Shown piece after piece: positions 1 through 9,171 of a stretch of 64,000 nucleotides of DNA. Source of the stretch: Rubrivivax sp. Its GTDB lineage: Bacteria > Pseudomonadota > Gammaproteobacteria > Burkholderiales > Burkholderiaceae_C. Location: positions 1 through 64,000 of the forward strand of contig JAEUPC010000202.1 in assembly GCA_016789865.1 (NCBI GenBank), written 5' to 3'. The first letter of the stretch is position 1. Every line of letters begins with the position of its first letter. Below the pieces are notes generated by a model. That model was not told the DNA's origin. It searched no databases and worked only from the letters and a program-made list of their open reading frames with translations. A program made the position numbers and the translations under genes.

Positions 1-52
1 GCTGCAGGTGGCCCGCCACGAGGGCCTGCACCTCGGCCAGCGGCAGCTTCAC
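1..52 (-). CDS. 5' end of an Ldh-family (malate/L-sulfolactate dehydrogenase-like) gene, truncated by window edge
   Basis: Only about 17 codons are visible. They read leftwards from a GTG at 52-50 and begin VKLPLAEVQALVAGHL. A GGAGGG ribosome binding site lies 8 bases upstream, in the short gap after the suyB-like stop. The first residues resemble the N-terminus of the Ldh_2 (ComC/MdhC/YlbC) NAD(P)-dependent dehydrogenases. In sulfolactate-degrading bacteria an enzyme of that family, ComC, reduces or oxidises (R)-sulfolactate beside suyAB. With so few residues the family call is inference; the existence of a translated frame is better supported than its product. Confidence 0.4.
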   Translation of the reverse strand, partial: MKLPLAEVQALVAGHLQ

Positions 53-74
53 GGGCAGGGCCCTCCGGCCGCGA

Positions 75-1250
75 TCAAGCGCTCTCGTACAGCCGCGTCA
101 GCACGAACTCGCGGTGCCCCAGCGCCTCGGCCGCGGTGAGGCGGCCGTTGGCGGTGCGCAGCATGCATTCGAGCAGCTTGTCGCCGGCCTGGTCGAGCGT
201 GATCTCGCGCTGCAGCAGGCCCGAGCTGTCGACGTCGACGTGCTCGCTCATCAGCCGCACGGTGCGCGGGTTGGCGCAGATCTTGATGACCGGCAGGATG
301 GGGTTGCCGATGACGTTGCCCTGGCCGGTGGGGAAGAAGTGCACGGCGTAGCCGCTGGCCGCGCACAGGGTCACCATCTCGGCCGCGGCGCTGGAGCTGT
401 CCATGAACCACAGGCCCGGGTGGGTGGGCATCTCGGCCTTGTCGATGACGCCGTCGACCGTGCACTTCTTGCCGATCTTCTGGATGTTGCCCAGCGCCTT
501 CTCCTCGATGGTGGTGAGGCCGCCAGCGATGTTGCCCTTGGTCGGCTGGCTGTCCGAGAGGTCGCTCGTCTTGTGGCGGTTCACCACGTCCTGGTAGCGG
601 TTGAACATGAACATGAACTGCTCGCGCACCTTGTCATTGGCGCAGCGCGCGGCGACGATCTGCTCGCCGCCGGTGAGCTCGGTGGTCTCGCCGAAGCACA
701 GGTAGTTGCCGAGCGCGTGCAGCTTGTCGAAGGCATCGCCCACGGTGGGGTTGGCGCCGCAGCCGCTGGTGGTGTCGCTCTCGCCGCACTTGGTGCTGAC
801 CCACAGCTCGGAGATCGGGCACACCTCGCGCTGCTTCTCGCTGGCCCACTGCACGTATTCGCGCGCGGCCTTGCTGGCGCGCATGATGGTGTCGTGGTCG
901 CCATGCCCCTCGATGCCGAAGCCGGTGACCGGCTTGCCGGTGGCGGCGATGCCGTCGACCACCTTCTTCGTCCAGCCGTCTTCGATGCCGATGACCACGA
1001 CCGCGGCGACATTGGGGTTGCAGCCGGTGCCGATGAGGGTGCGGAAGTGCAGCTCGAGGTCGGCGCCGAACTGAAGCCGCCCATATGGGTGCGGAATGGC
1101 CATCGTGCCCTTGATGTTGTGGGCGACGGCTTCGGCGGCGGCGTTCGAGAGATCGTCCAGCGGCAGGATGATGACGTGGTTGCGCACGCCGACGCGGCCG
1201 TTTTCGCGGCGGTAGCCGAGGAAGGTGGTGTTGCGGTCAACGACGGACAT
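75..1250 (-). CDS. suyB: (2R)-sulfolactate sulfo-lyase large subunit-like (UxaA/GarD family)
   Basis: This 391-residue protein is the catalytic domain of the UxaA/GarD lyase family. The conserved cysteine motifs GCNPNV (about 75-80) and [15 protein letters not shown] (about 154-168) are present; these bind the metal or Fe-S centre. In this family the SAF domain is either fused (altronate or galactarate dehydratase) or separate (SuyA/SuyB). Here the SAF domain is encoded separately just upstream, as in sulfolactate sulfo-lyase, which cleaves (R)-3-sulfolactate into pyruvate and sulfite in the cytoplasm. A two-subunit altronate dehydratase is the main alternative. The sulfonate reading is favoured by the subunit split, by the SuyA tail, and by the following frame that resembles a sulfolactate dehydrogenase. 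The gene is transcribed with suyA, away from the GntR regulator. Confidence 0.75.
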   Translation of the reverse strand: MSVVDRNTTFLGYRRENGRVGVRNHVIILPLDDLSNAAAEAVAHNIKGTMAIPHPYGRLQFGADLELHFRTLIGTGCNPNVAAVVVIGIEDGWTKKVVDGIAATGKPVTGFGIEGHGDHDTIMRASKAAREYVQWASEKQREVCPISELWVSTKCGESDTTSGCGANPTVGDAFDKLHALGNYLCFGETTELTGGEQIVAARCANDKVREQFMFMFNRYQDVVNRHKTSDLSDSQPTKGNIAGGLTTIEEKALGNIQKIGKKCTVDGVIDKAEMPTHPGLWFMDSSSAAAEMVTLCAASGYAVHFFPTGQGNVIGNPILPVIKICANPRTVRLMSEHVDVDSSGLLQREITLDQAGDKLLECMLRTANGRLTAAEALGHREFVLTRLYESA

Positions 1251-1346
1251 GACTGGATCCTTGGTGAGCGTGGGGCGGTGTGGGAGCAGCCGCGGTGCAA
1301 GCCTGGTGGCCGACGCGGAAGCGGCTTTGCCGGGCCGCCGTCGGCG

Positions 1347-1377
1347 CCCCCTCGAGGGGGAGGCGGCCGAAGGCCGC
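1347..1377. repeat. Dispersed CTCGAG-centred palindromic intergenic element
   Basis: The suyA-suyB gap holds a perfect 14-bp palindrome CCCCCTCGAGGGGG (1347-1360). It is followed by a hairpin of 6-bp arms GCGGCC/GGCCGC around a GAA loop (1363-1377). A related element with CCCCTCGAGGGG occurs at 11564-11575. Elements with this core are common between genes in Comamonadaceae-like genomes. Its place inside a two-gene unit makes a strong terminator unlikely; transcript processing or stability is possible. Confidence 0.55.
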
Positions 1378-1394
1378 TTCGGGGGTGGGCCTGT

Positions 1395-1676
1395 TCACCA
1401 GCGCTTGGTCTTGATGTTGTGCACGTGCGCGTGCTCGCCGGCGGTGATGGGCTTGACGACCTTGCCCATGTCGATGCCGTACTTGATGACGGTGTCGCCC
1501 ACCGCCATGTCGCGCAGCGCCACCTTGTGGCCGATGGGAATGTCCTGGCGGGCCTGGACCGAGGTCATCTTGTCCTCGTCCATGATCCAGCCCTTGAGCT
1601 CCATGCCGGCCTTCACACCCTCCACGACGACGACAGCCACGCTGTCGCTCTTGTCGTGCAGCACGAAATGAATCAT
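1395..1676 (-). CDS. suyA: (2R)-sulfolactate sulfo-lyase small subunit-like (SAF domain)
   Basis: This 93-residue protein consists of one SAF domain, the small beta-fold found at the N-terminus of UxaA-type dehydratases and, as a free subunit, in SuyA. The C-terminal GEHAHVHNIKTKRW is the typical end of SuyA-like proteins, with His residues thought to lie near the active site of the SuyAB complex. The start is set by ATG 1676 with AGGAGAG just upstream. It is the first gene of a leftward unit with suyB, 144 bases apart, that gap being filled by a palindromic repeat element. The divergent GntR regulator and the palindrome at 1772-1785 suggest the unit is controlled by its neighbour. A free SAF subunit of an altronate dehydratase is the alternative. 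Confidence 0.75.
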   Translation of the reverse strand: MIHFVLHDKSDSVAVVVVEGVKAGMELKGWIMDEDKMTSVQARQDIPIGHKVALRDMAVGDTVIKYGIDMGKVVKPITAGEHAHVHNIKTKRW

Positions 1677-1768
1677 TGCGCTCTCCTGTTCGGTGCGCCG
1701 CGAACGAAGACGGCCGAATGGCGGCGGCGCGTGGGCGGCATCCTAGTGACGGTGCCGGGGGCGTCAAT

Positions 1769-1788
1769 CAGGTCATCTAGATGACATG
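1769..1788. promoter_or_regulatory. Probable operator of the divergent HutC-type GntR regulator
   Basis: GTCATCTAGATGAC at 1772-1785 is a perfect 14-bp palindrome. It extends to 20 bp with one mismatched pair (CA at 1769-1770, TG at 1787-1788). It lies between suyA (start 1676) and the regulator (start 1827). HutC-subfamily regulators such as DasR, NagR and PhnF bind palindromes with a central TCTAGA-like core, so this is the obvious candidate site for repressing both divergent units. Confidence 0.65.
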
Positions 1789-1826
1789 GAGGACCCGGTG
1801 GTCCGGCGCTGCTAGAGTCGCCGCCC

Positions 1827-2672
1827 ATGGCGTTGGCGGCAAGACGTGTGGCGATCCGGCTGCCGGCGCTGGTGCCGGGCGTGCCCGGCGTGTCCAGAAC
1901 GCCCGGCGCGCCCGGCGCAACCGGTGCCGAACCCGGGCCGGGCACCGGGCCCTTGTACCGGCGCGCCAAGCGCGCGTTGCTGCAGGTCATCGAGCACGGT
2001 GCCTGCGCACCAGGGACCGCGTTGCCCAGCGAGACCGAGCTGGCGCGCAGCCTGGGCGTTTCCATCGGTACGGTGCGGCGCGCCGTGGACGAGCTGGTGG
2101 CCGACCACATCCTCGTTCGCCACCAGGGCCGCGGCACCTTTGTCGCCACGCACGACGCCGAGCGCTTTCTGTTCCAGTTCTTCCACGTCGAGCGCGCCGA
2201 CGGTCACCGCGAGTCACCGCAGGTGGAACTGCTCGCCTTCCAGCGCCAGCGCCTGGACGATGCCGACGCCGCCGAGGCGTTGCGCCTGCGCGAGGGCGAG
2301 GCGGTGCTGGTGGTGGAAAACCGCCTCACCCTGCAGGGCCGGCCGGTGGTGCACGACCGCCTGGTGCTGCCGGCCGCGCTGTTCCGCGGGCTCACCGAGA
2401 AGCGCCTGGCCGAGCGGCCGGGCACCATCTACCAGCTCTACCAGAGCGAATTTGCGATCACCGTGCTGCGCGCCGCCGAGCGTGCCCGCGCCGCCGCTGC
2501 CGACCGCAGCGCCGCGCGCGTGCTCGGCGTGCCGGTGGGGGCGCCGGTGATGCAGGTGCGCCGCACCGCGCTGACCTTCGGCGACAAGCCGGTGGAGTAC
2601 CGCGTGTCGGTGGTCAATACGGCGCGGCACGACTACGTGCACGTGCTGTCGCGGCCGTTGCGGGGAGGGTGA
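1827..2672 (+). CDS. GntR-family regulator, HutC subfamily (UTRA domain)
   Basis: This 281-residue regulator has a winged helix-turn-helix at about 42-108, including LPSETELARSLGVSIGTVRR. A UTRA ligand-binding domain at about 130-275 is typical of the HutC subfamily, which senses small metabolites and usually acts as a repressor. Residues 15-40 are an unusual Pro/Gly-rich stretch (PGVPGV, TPGAPGATG) before the DNA-binding domain. The gene is divergent from suyAB, with a palindromic operator 41 bases before its ATG, so autoregulation and control of the sulfo-lyase genes is likely. The effector is not evident; sulfolactate or a related acid is inferred from context only. Confidence 0.85.
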   Translation: MALAARRVAIRLPALVPGVPGVSRTPGAPGATGAEPGPGTGPLYRRAKRALLQVIEHGACAPGTALPSETELARSLGVSIGTVRRAVDELVADHILVRHQGRGTFVATHDAERFLFQFFHVERADGHRESPQVELLAFQRQRLDDADAAEALRLREGEAVLVVENRLTLQGRPVVHDRLVLPAALFRGLTEKRLAERPGTIYQLYQSEFAITVLRAAERARAAAADRSAARVLGVPVGAPVMQVRRTALTFGDKPVEYRVSVVNTARHDYVHVLSRPLRGG

Positions 2673-2811
2673 GCGGGCAGCCGCTCGGCCGTCGCGGCCG
2701 CGTCCTTCACCTGCAGCCTCCGGGCGATGCTCGGCCGCGTGCAGGTCCGCCCCGGCACGCAAGGCGGGCTCGGGGCCTGGGCGCACCGGCGCACGTGTGA
2801 CACACTGGCCC

Positions 2812-4035
2812 ATGACACAACCGCTCCTGCAAGCCGCCGACCTGCGCGGCGCCGCACGCCTGACCACCGACGCCGTGGCCGGCCTGGCCAGCCTGGTCGA
2901 GGCCATGCATGCGCGCATCACCAGCCTTCCGCGGCTCGCCGGCACGGGTGAAGCCGCGCCTGCGGAAGAACGCACCAGCGGCCTCACGGGCCTCATGTAC
3001 AAGACCGTGCACGGCGTCACCCGGGGGGTGGGCGGCAGCGCCGAGGCCCTGCTCGGCTGGCTGGCGCCCGCGCTGGCCGCACCAGACCCGCGCGAGCCGC
3101 CGCGCCCGGAACGCGAGGCGGTGGTGGCGGCGCTCAACGGGGTGCTCGGCGACCATCTGGCGGCCACCCACAACCCGCTGGCAGTGACGATGGCGTTTCG
3201 CCACGCCGGCCAGCCGTTGATGCTCGAGCGGCATGCGCTGCGCTTGCGCCTGCCCGGCGCGACGCCGCGCGTGCTGGTGCTGCTGCACGGCCTGTGCATG
3301 AACGACCTGCATTGGCAGCGCGCCGGCCATGACCATGGCGAGGCGCTGGCGCGCGAGGCGGGCTACACGCCGGTCTACCTGCACTACAACAGCGGCCTGA
3401 GTGTTTCGACCAACGGCCGCATCCTGGCGCAGATGATGGAGCGGCTGTATGACGCCTGGCCGCTGCCCATCGAGCGCCTGGTGATGGTGGGCCACAGCAT
3501 GGGCGGGTTGGTGGCCCGAAGCGCCATCCATCACGGGGCGCTGATCCAGCGCGGCGGGCTGCGCTGGCCGGGCCGCGTGAACGACCTGGTGTGCCTGGGC
3601 ACGCCGCACCAGGGGGCCCCGCTGGTGCGCGTGGGCCACGGCGTGGACGTGCTGCTCGGCGCGGCACCCTATGCCGCGCCGCTGGCGCGCCTGGGCAAGG
3701 TGCGCAGTGCCGGCATCAACGACCTGCGGCTGGGCAACATCGTGAGTGCGCCGGCCGGCGACGACGGCACGCACCGCTGCGCGCAGGTGGGGCTGCCCGG
3801 TGGCACGCGCTGCTTCGCCATCGCCGCGAGCCTGGGCCCGGCGGCCGGCAGCCTGAAGGCCAAGGTGCTGGGCGATGGCCTGGTGCCCGTGGCCAGCGCG
3901 CTGGGCCAGCACCCCGAGCCCGAGCGCCATCTCGCCTTCGCCGCGGACCGCCAGGCGGTGGTGGCCGAGACGGGCCACCTCGATCTGCTGTCCAGTGCCG
4001 AGGTGTGGGGCCTGCTGCGCGGGTGGCTGGGCTGA
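2812..4035 (+). CDS. Alpha/beta-hydrolase (lipase/esterase-like, PGAP1-type)
   Basis: This 407-residue alpha/beta-hydrolase has the oxyanion-hole stretch LVLLHGLCMND and the nucleophile elbow GHSMGG with serine near residue 229. GTPHQGAPLVR follows, as in triacylglycerol lipases and PGAP1-like esterases. A histidine in AETGHLDLLSS near the C-terminus is a plausible catalytic base. There is no signal peptide, so it is probably cytoplasmic or cytoplasmic-membrane-associated. The ATG at 2812 is preferred over the GTG at 2797 because the family-like helix MTQPLLQAADLRGAARLT begins there. It stands alone, converging on the LacI gene. Substrate unknown. Confidence 0.75.
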   Translation: MTQPLLQAADLRGAARLTTDAVAGLASLVEAMHARITSLPRLAGTGEAAPAEERTSGLTGLMYKTVHGVTRGVGGSAEALLGWLAPALAAPDPREPPRPEREAVVAALNGVLGDHLAATHNPLAVTMAFRHAGQPLMLERHALRLRLPGATPRVLVLLHGLCMNDLHWQRAGHDHGEALAREAGYTPVYLHYNSGLSVSTNGRILAQMMERLYDAWPLPIERLVMVGHSMGGLVARSAIHHGALIQRGGLRWPGRVNDLVCLGTPHQGAPLVRVGHGVDVLLGAAPYAAPLARLGKVRSAGINDLRLGNIVSAPAGDDGTHRCAQVGLPGGTRCFAIAASLGPAAGSLKAKVLGDGLVPVASALGQHPEPERHLAFAADRQAVVAETGHLDLLSSAEVWGLLRGWLG

Positions 4036-4103
4036 TCCACTGACGCCGGCGCGCCAGGCGCGTTCCCTTGCCCGCCAAGCCCAATGCCGGCGCGCGCGTT
4101 GCG

Positions 4104-5321
4104 CTACCGCGGCGCCGCGGTGCTGGCGCGCGCCACCAGCTGCCACGGCAGCGCGCGTTCCGCCGGTGGCGTGCCACGGCGCGCAGCGAGCAGCGCCTGG
4201 GCGGCGGCGACCCCGATGTCGTAGCGCGGCAGGGTCACGCTGGACAGGGCCGGGTCGAGCTGGCGCGACCAGGCGAAGTCGCCGAAGCCCAGCAGCGCAA
4301 GCCGCCCGGGGATGGGCACGCGCTGGCGCGCCGCTTCGAGCAGCGCGCCGCTGGCCAGGTGGTCGTTGGCGAAGGCGGCTGCGGTGACGGCGCCGCGGGC
4401 GGGGGCACCGCTGGCGGCGCCGCCGCTGCGGGCGCCGCCGCGGTGGCTGCCACTGCTGCTGCTATGCCCCTTCGCGTGGCGCATGCCGGTCCGGGCATCC
4501 GGGCCGCCTCGTTCGCTGATGCTGCCGGCGCCAGGTGCCGCGAGCAGCCGCTGCAGCATCTCGCGCCCGGCATTGAAAGGGTCACCGGGTGGCGCGACGA
4601 GCACGCTCACCTCTGCGCCGGCGGCGCGCGCGCGGGCGGCGAAGCCCAGGCCACGCTCATGTGCGCGGTAGTCCTCGGCGATGCCGCTGTCCACGTAGGC
4701 CAGGTGGCGGTGGCCGGCCTCGAGCAGGTGCTGGGCCATCGCGCGGCCCACCTCGTCGTGGCTGAAGCCGATCTGCGTGAAGCTGCTGCGGCTGCCGGCG
4801 GCACGCTGCGCCACGCGTTCGCTGGGCAGTTGCCAATCCCAGATCTCGATCACCGGCGTGCCGGCCTGCTGCGCGCTGGCCAGCATGGCCTGTGCGCCTG
4901 GCGAGTGCCGGCGGCCGGTGACGACCACCGCCGCGGGGTGCCAGCCGAGCAGTGCACGCAGCTGTTCCTCTTCGCGCTCCAGAGAGTAGCCGGTGCTGGC
5001 GATGAGCAGTTCGTGCCCGGCGGCCTGCAACGTGTCGGACAAGCCCTGCGCCGTCTCGGCGAAGATGGAATTGGCCAGGTTGGGCAGCAGCGCGGCCACG
5101 ATGTTGGACACGCCACTGGCCAGCAGGCCCGCCTGCTTGTTGGGCACGTAGCCCGTCTGAGCCAGCGCCGCGCGGATGCGCCGGGCGGTCTCTTCGGCCA
5201 CGATCGCGGGCTCGCGCAAGAAGCGCGACACGGTGATCGAGGTGACGCCGGCGGCCTCGGCCACATCGCGCAGGGTGATGCGGCCATGGCCGCGGCGCAG
5301 TTGTCGGGTGGGGGCGGGCAC
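4104..5321 (-). CDS. LacI-family transcriptional regulator (GntR/IdnR-like) with low-complexity insert
   Basis: A LacI helix-turn-helix (ITLRDVAEAAGVTSITVSRF) is followed by a periplasmic-binding-protein-like sensor domain ending AAFANDHLASGALLEAAR...LALLGFGDF. The N-terminus resembles the gluconate regulator GntR. About 45 residues rich in Ser, Gly, Arg and Ala (roughly 4390-4545) interrupt the sensor domain just before AFANDHLASGALL; this stretch is absent from ordinary members. There is no ATG: GTG 5321 is chosen as the nearest start before the DNA-binding domain, and GTG 5366 is an alternative. The gene is divergent from the dehydratase operon. A TGTTA-N4-TAACA operator lies between them, and a perfect copy precedes the TonB receptor near 25.98 kb, so it probably controls both. 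Confidence 0.85.
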   Translation of the reverse strand: MPAPTRQLRRGHGRITLRDVAEAAGVTSITVSRFLREPAIVAEETARRIRAALAQTGYVPNKQAGLLASGVSNIVAALLPNLANSIFAETAQGLSDTLQAAGHELLIASTGYSLEREEEQLRALLGWHPAAVVVTGRRHSPGAQAMLASAQQAGTPVIEIWDWQLPSERVAQRAAGSRSSFTQIGFSHDEVGRAMAQHLLEAGHRHLAYVDSGIAEDYRAHERGLGFAARARAAGAEVSVLVAPPGDPFNAGREMLQRLLAAPGAGSISERGGPDARTGMRHAKGHSSSSGSHRGGARSGGAASGAPARGAVTAAAFANDHLASGALLEAARQRVPIPGRLALLGFGDFAWSRQLDPALSSVTLPRYDIGVAAAQALLAARRGTPPAERALPWQLVARASTAAPR

Positions 5322-5429
5322 GGGGCGCGAGTAGAGGTGCGTAAGTCCGGCGTGTGCTCTGCGCACCGGGTCGATTCTGTGCGAGCGCAAGGGAAAGCCA
5401 GAATGGACGGACTCCGGCAATGCCGGCAA

Positions 5430-5443
5430 TGTTAGCGGTAACA
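5430..5443. promoter_or_regulatory. LacI-family operator upstream of the dehydratase operon
   Basis: TGTTAGCGGTAACA has perfect 5-bp inverted arms around a 4-bp centre. It ends 13 bases before the ATG at 5457 and lies between this operon and the divergent LacI gene. Gluconate-type LacI regulators (GntR/IdnR) recognise closely similar TGTTA-N4-TAACA sites. A perfect palindromic version occurs at 25971-25984. Confidence 0.75.
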
Positions 5444-5456
5444 AGAAGCCAGGAAC

Positions 5457-7178
5457 ATGACCCGCCGCCTCGAAGAATTGCGCAGCCGCCGCTGGTATGC
5501 CGATCAAGGCATGCGCGGCTTCGCGCACCGCCAGCGCATGCAGCAGATGGGCCTGCGGCGCGAGGACGTGCTCGAGCGGCCCATCGTCGGCATCGTCAAC
5601 ACGTGGAGCGACCTGTCGCCGTGCCACGCCCACCTGCGCGAGCGCGCCGAGGCCGTCAAGCGCGGCGTGCTGCTGGCCGGCGGCATGCCGTTCGAGCTGC
5701 CCGCCATGAGCCTGGGCGAGGTGATGGTCAAGCCCACCACCATGCTCTATCGCAACTTCCTCGCCATGGAGACCGAGGAACTGCTGCGCTCGCACCCCAT
5801 CGACGGCGTCGTGCTGCTGGGGGGATGCGACAAGACGACCCCCGGCATGCTGATGGGCGCCATCAGCATGGACGTGCCGGCGATCTTCTGCCCTGCCGGG
5901 CCGATGCTCAACGACCGGCACCGCGGCCGGCCGGTGGGCGCCGGCACGCACACGCGGCTGTTCTGGGACGAGCTGCAGGCCGGGCGCATCGGCGCGGCCG
6001 AGTGGGTGCAGCTGGAGTCGCGCATGACGCGCAGCCCCGGCACCTGCAACACCATGGGCACGGCCAGCACGATGACCTCGATGGTCGAGGCGCTGGGCAT
6101 GGCGCTGCCCGGCAGCACCAGCATCCCGGCCATGGACGCGGCGCACCCGCGCATGGCCGCCGACTGCGGCGAGCGCATCGTGCAGATGATCTGGGACGAC
6201 CTCACGCCGCGCCGGATCCTCACGCGCGGGGCGTTCCTCAACGCCGCGGCGGTGCAGATGGCGCTGGGCGGCAGCACCAACGCGGTGGTGCACATCATCG
6301 CCATGGCGCGCCGCGCCGGCGTGGTGCTCACGCTGGACGACCTGGACGCGATGGGCCGGCGCGTGCCCGTGCTGGCCAACCTCTTCCCCAGCGGCGAAGG
6401 GCTGATGGAGGACTTCTACTACGCCGGCGGCGTGCCGGCGCTGATGCAGCGCATCGCCGCGCACCTGTCGCTGGACGAGCAGACCTGCCGCGGCCGGCCG
6501 CTGCGCGAGCAGGTGGAGGCGGCCGAGGTCATCGACGCCGGGGTCATCCGGCCGCTGGACCGGCCGGTAAGCACCGAGCCTGCGCTGGCCGTGCTGCGCG
6601 GCAACCTCGCGCCCGAGGGCGCGGTGATCAAGCCGAGCGCGGCCACACCGGCGCTGATGCGCCACCGCGGGCGCGCGCTGGTGTTCGACAGCCCGCCGCA
6701 GATGCTGGCCGCGGTGGCCGACGAGTCGCTGGACTGCGACGAGCGCACCGTGCTCGTGCTGCGCCAGGCCGGCCCGGTGGGTGCGCCGGGCATGCCCGAG
6801 TGGGGCAACCTGCCGATCCCGAAGAAGCTGCTCGCGCGCGGCGTGCGCGACATCGTGCGCATCTCCGATGCGCGCATGAGCGGCACGCATTTCGGGACCT
6901 GCGTGCTGCACGTCAGCCCCGAGTCGGCGGTGGGCGGCCCGCTGGCGCTGGTGCGCACCGGCGACGTGATCGAGCTGGACGTACCCGCCCGCCGCCTGCA
7001 CCTGGTGGTGGACGACGCCGAACTGGCCCGCCGCCGCGCGGCCTGGCAGCCGCCCGCGCAGCCCTTCGAGCGAGGCTGGACGCGGCTGCACCAGCAGCAC
7101 GTGACGCAGGCGCACGAAGGCTGCGATCTCGATTTCCTGCAGGGCACGGCGCACACTGCGGAGCCGCCGATCTACTGA
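5457..7178 (+). CDS. IlvD/Edd-family sugar-acid dehydratase (L-arabinonate/D-xylonate dehydratase-like)
   Basis: This 573-residue cytoplasmic Fe-S dehydratase removes water from an aldonic acid to give a 2-keto-3-deoxy acid. Cluster ligands are visible as C56 (SPCHAH), C124 in GGCDKTTPG and C197 in SPGTCNTMGTAST. K126 of GGCDKT is the usual carbamylated Mg-binding lysine. The C-terminal MSGTHFGTCVLHVSPES matches pentonate dehydratases rather than IlvD or phosphogluconate dehydratase. It is the first gene of an eight-gene operon, and the following aldolase would split its product. The LacI operator 13 bases upstream implies substrate induction. The exact sugar acid is not readable; L-arabinonate, xylonate, fuconate or galactonate are possible. 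Confidence 0.85.
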   Translation: MTRRLEELRSRRWYADQGMRGFAHRQRMQQMGLRREDVLERPIVGIVNTWSDLSPCHAHLRERAEAVKRGVLLAGGMPFELPAMSLGEVMVKPTTMLYRNFLAMETEELLRSHPIDGVVLLGGCDKTTPGMLMGAISMDVPAIFCPAGPMLNDRHRGRPVGAGTHTRLFWDELQAGRIGAAEWVQLESRMTRSPGTCNTMGTASTMTSMVEALGMALPGSTSIPAMDAAHPRMAADCGERIVQMIWDDLTPRRILTRGAFLNAAAVQMALGGSTNAVVHIIAMARRAGVVLTLDDLDAMGRRVPVLANLFPSGEGLMEDFYYAGGVPALMQRIAAHLSLDEQTCRGRPLREQVEAAEVIDAGVIRPLDRPVSTEPALAVLRGNLAPEGAVIKPSAATPALMRHRGRALVFDSPPQMLAAVADESLDCDERTVLVLRQAGPVGAPGMPEWGNLPIPKKLLARGVRDIVRISDARMSGTHFGTCVLHVSPESAVGGPLALVRTGDVIELDVPARRLHLVVDDAELARRRAAWQPPAQPFERGWTRLHQQHVTQAHEGCDLDFLQGTAHTAEPPIY

Positions 7179-7215
7179 AGCCCTGCTGACGCCGTCAGAC
7201 AAGAGGAGTGAGTGC

Positions 7216-8037
7216 ATGAACCCCTTCTGCCAACTGCTGCGCGCCCGTGGCGCCCATGCGACGCTGGGCACCTGGGTCATGTCCGCCAGCCCCATCGTCG
7301 CCGAGGCGGTGGGCACCGCCGGCTTCGACTGGGGCGTGCTCGACATGGAGCACACGCCGCTGGACCTGATGACGCTGGTGCACCTGCTGCAGGCGGTGGG
7401 CAACACGAAGATGGTGCCGGTGGTGCGCGTGCCATGGAACGACACGGTCACCGTCAAGCGCGTGCTCGATGCAGGCGCGCAGACTTTGCTCTTTCCCTTC
7501 GTGCAGAACGCCGACGAGGCCACCCACGCGGTGGCGGCCACACGCTACCCGCCCGAGGGCGTGCGCGGCATGGCTGCGATGGGGCGTGCCTCGCGCTTCG
7601 GCACGGTGCCCGACTACTTCAAGTTTGCCAACCGCAACGTGGGCGTGGTGGTGCAGCTGGAGACGCCGCAGGCCCTGGCGCAGCTGGAAGCCATCGCCGG
7701 CGTGCCGGGGGTCGACGCGCTGTTCGTCGGCCCGGGCGATCTCTCCGGCAGCATGGGCCATGTCGGCGAGCTCACGCACCCGGCGGTGATGGCCGCCATG
7801 GCCGATGCGGCGCGCCGTGCCCATGCGCTGGGCAAACCCATCGGCACGGTGGGCGGCAACCCCGAGGTGGTGACGCGCTACCGCGCGATGGGCTACGACT
7901 ACGTGGCCGTGGCCAGCGATCTGGGCCTGCTGATGCGCGGCGCGCAGGCCATGGTGCAGGCGTTGCGCCATGGCGACGAGGCGCCGCAGGTGCACACGCT
8001 GGCCGAGGGCACCAAGACCGAAGGCAGCGCGTACTGA
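7216..8037 (+). CDS. HpcH/HpaI-family 2-keto-3-deoxy acid aldolase
   Basis: This 273-residue class II pyruvate aldolase belongs to the HpcH/HpaI family (with GarL and RhmA). The N-terminal block GTWVMSASPIVAEAVGTAGFDWGVLDMEHTPLDL carries the family's active-site His/Glu surroundings. LETPQAL contains a metal-binding Glu, and FVGPGDLSGSMG the metal-binding Asp. It would cleave the 2-keto-3-deoxy acid made by the preceding dehydratase into pyruvate and an aldehyde such as glycolaldehyde. That gives a Dahms-type, non-phosphorylative route. It starts 38 bases after the dehydratase, with AGAGGAG before the ATG. A 13-bp palindrome CTGACGCCGTCAG (7186-7198) lies in this gap. Confidence 0.85.
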   Translation: MNPFCQLLRARGAHATLGTWVMSASPIVAEAVGTAGFDWGVLDMEHTPLDLMTLVHLLQAVGNTKMVPVVRVPWNDTVTVKRVLDAGAQTLLFPFVQNADEATHAVAATRYPPEGVRGMAAMGRASRFGTVPDYFKFANRNVGVVVQLETPQALAQLEAIAGVPGVDALFVGPGDLSGSMGHVGELTHPAVMAAMADAARRAHALGKPIGTVGGNPEVVTRYRAMGYDYVAVASDLGLLMRGAQAMVQALRHGDEAPQVHTLAEGTKTEGSAY

Positions 8038-8067
8038 AGAGACTATTGCAGCTGCGCGAACCGACCC

Positions 8068-9144
<1,077 letters not shown>

Positions 9145-9171
9145 TTCCGGGCTGTCGAGAAGGACCCGAAG

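Noticed and set aside
7186..7198. 13-bp palindrome CTGACGCCGTCAG before the aldolase gene
   Set aside because: It is inside the operon with no sign of a promoter, too short for a terminator without a U tract, and not repeated elsewhere that I could see. Noted but not called.
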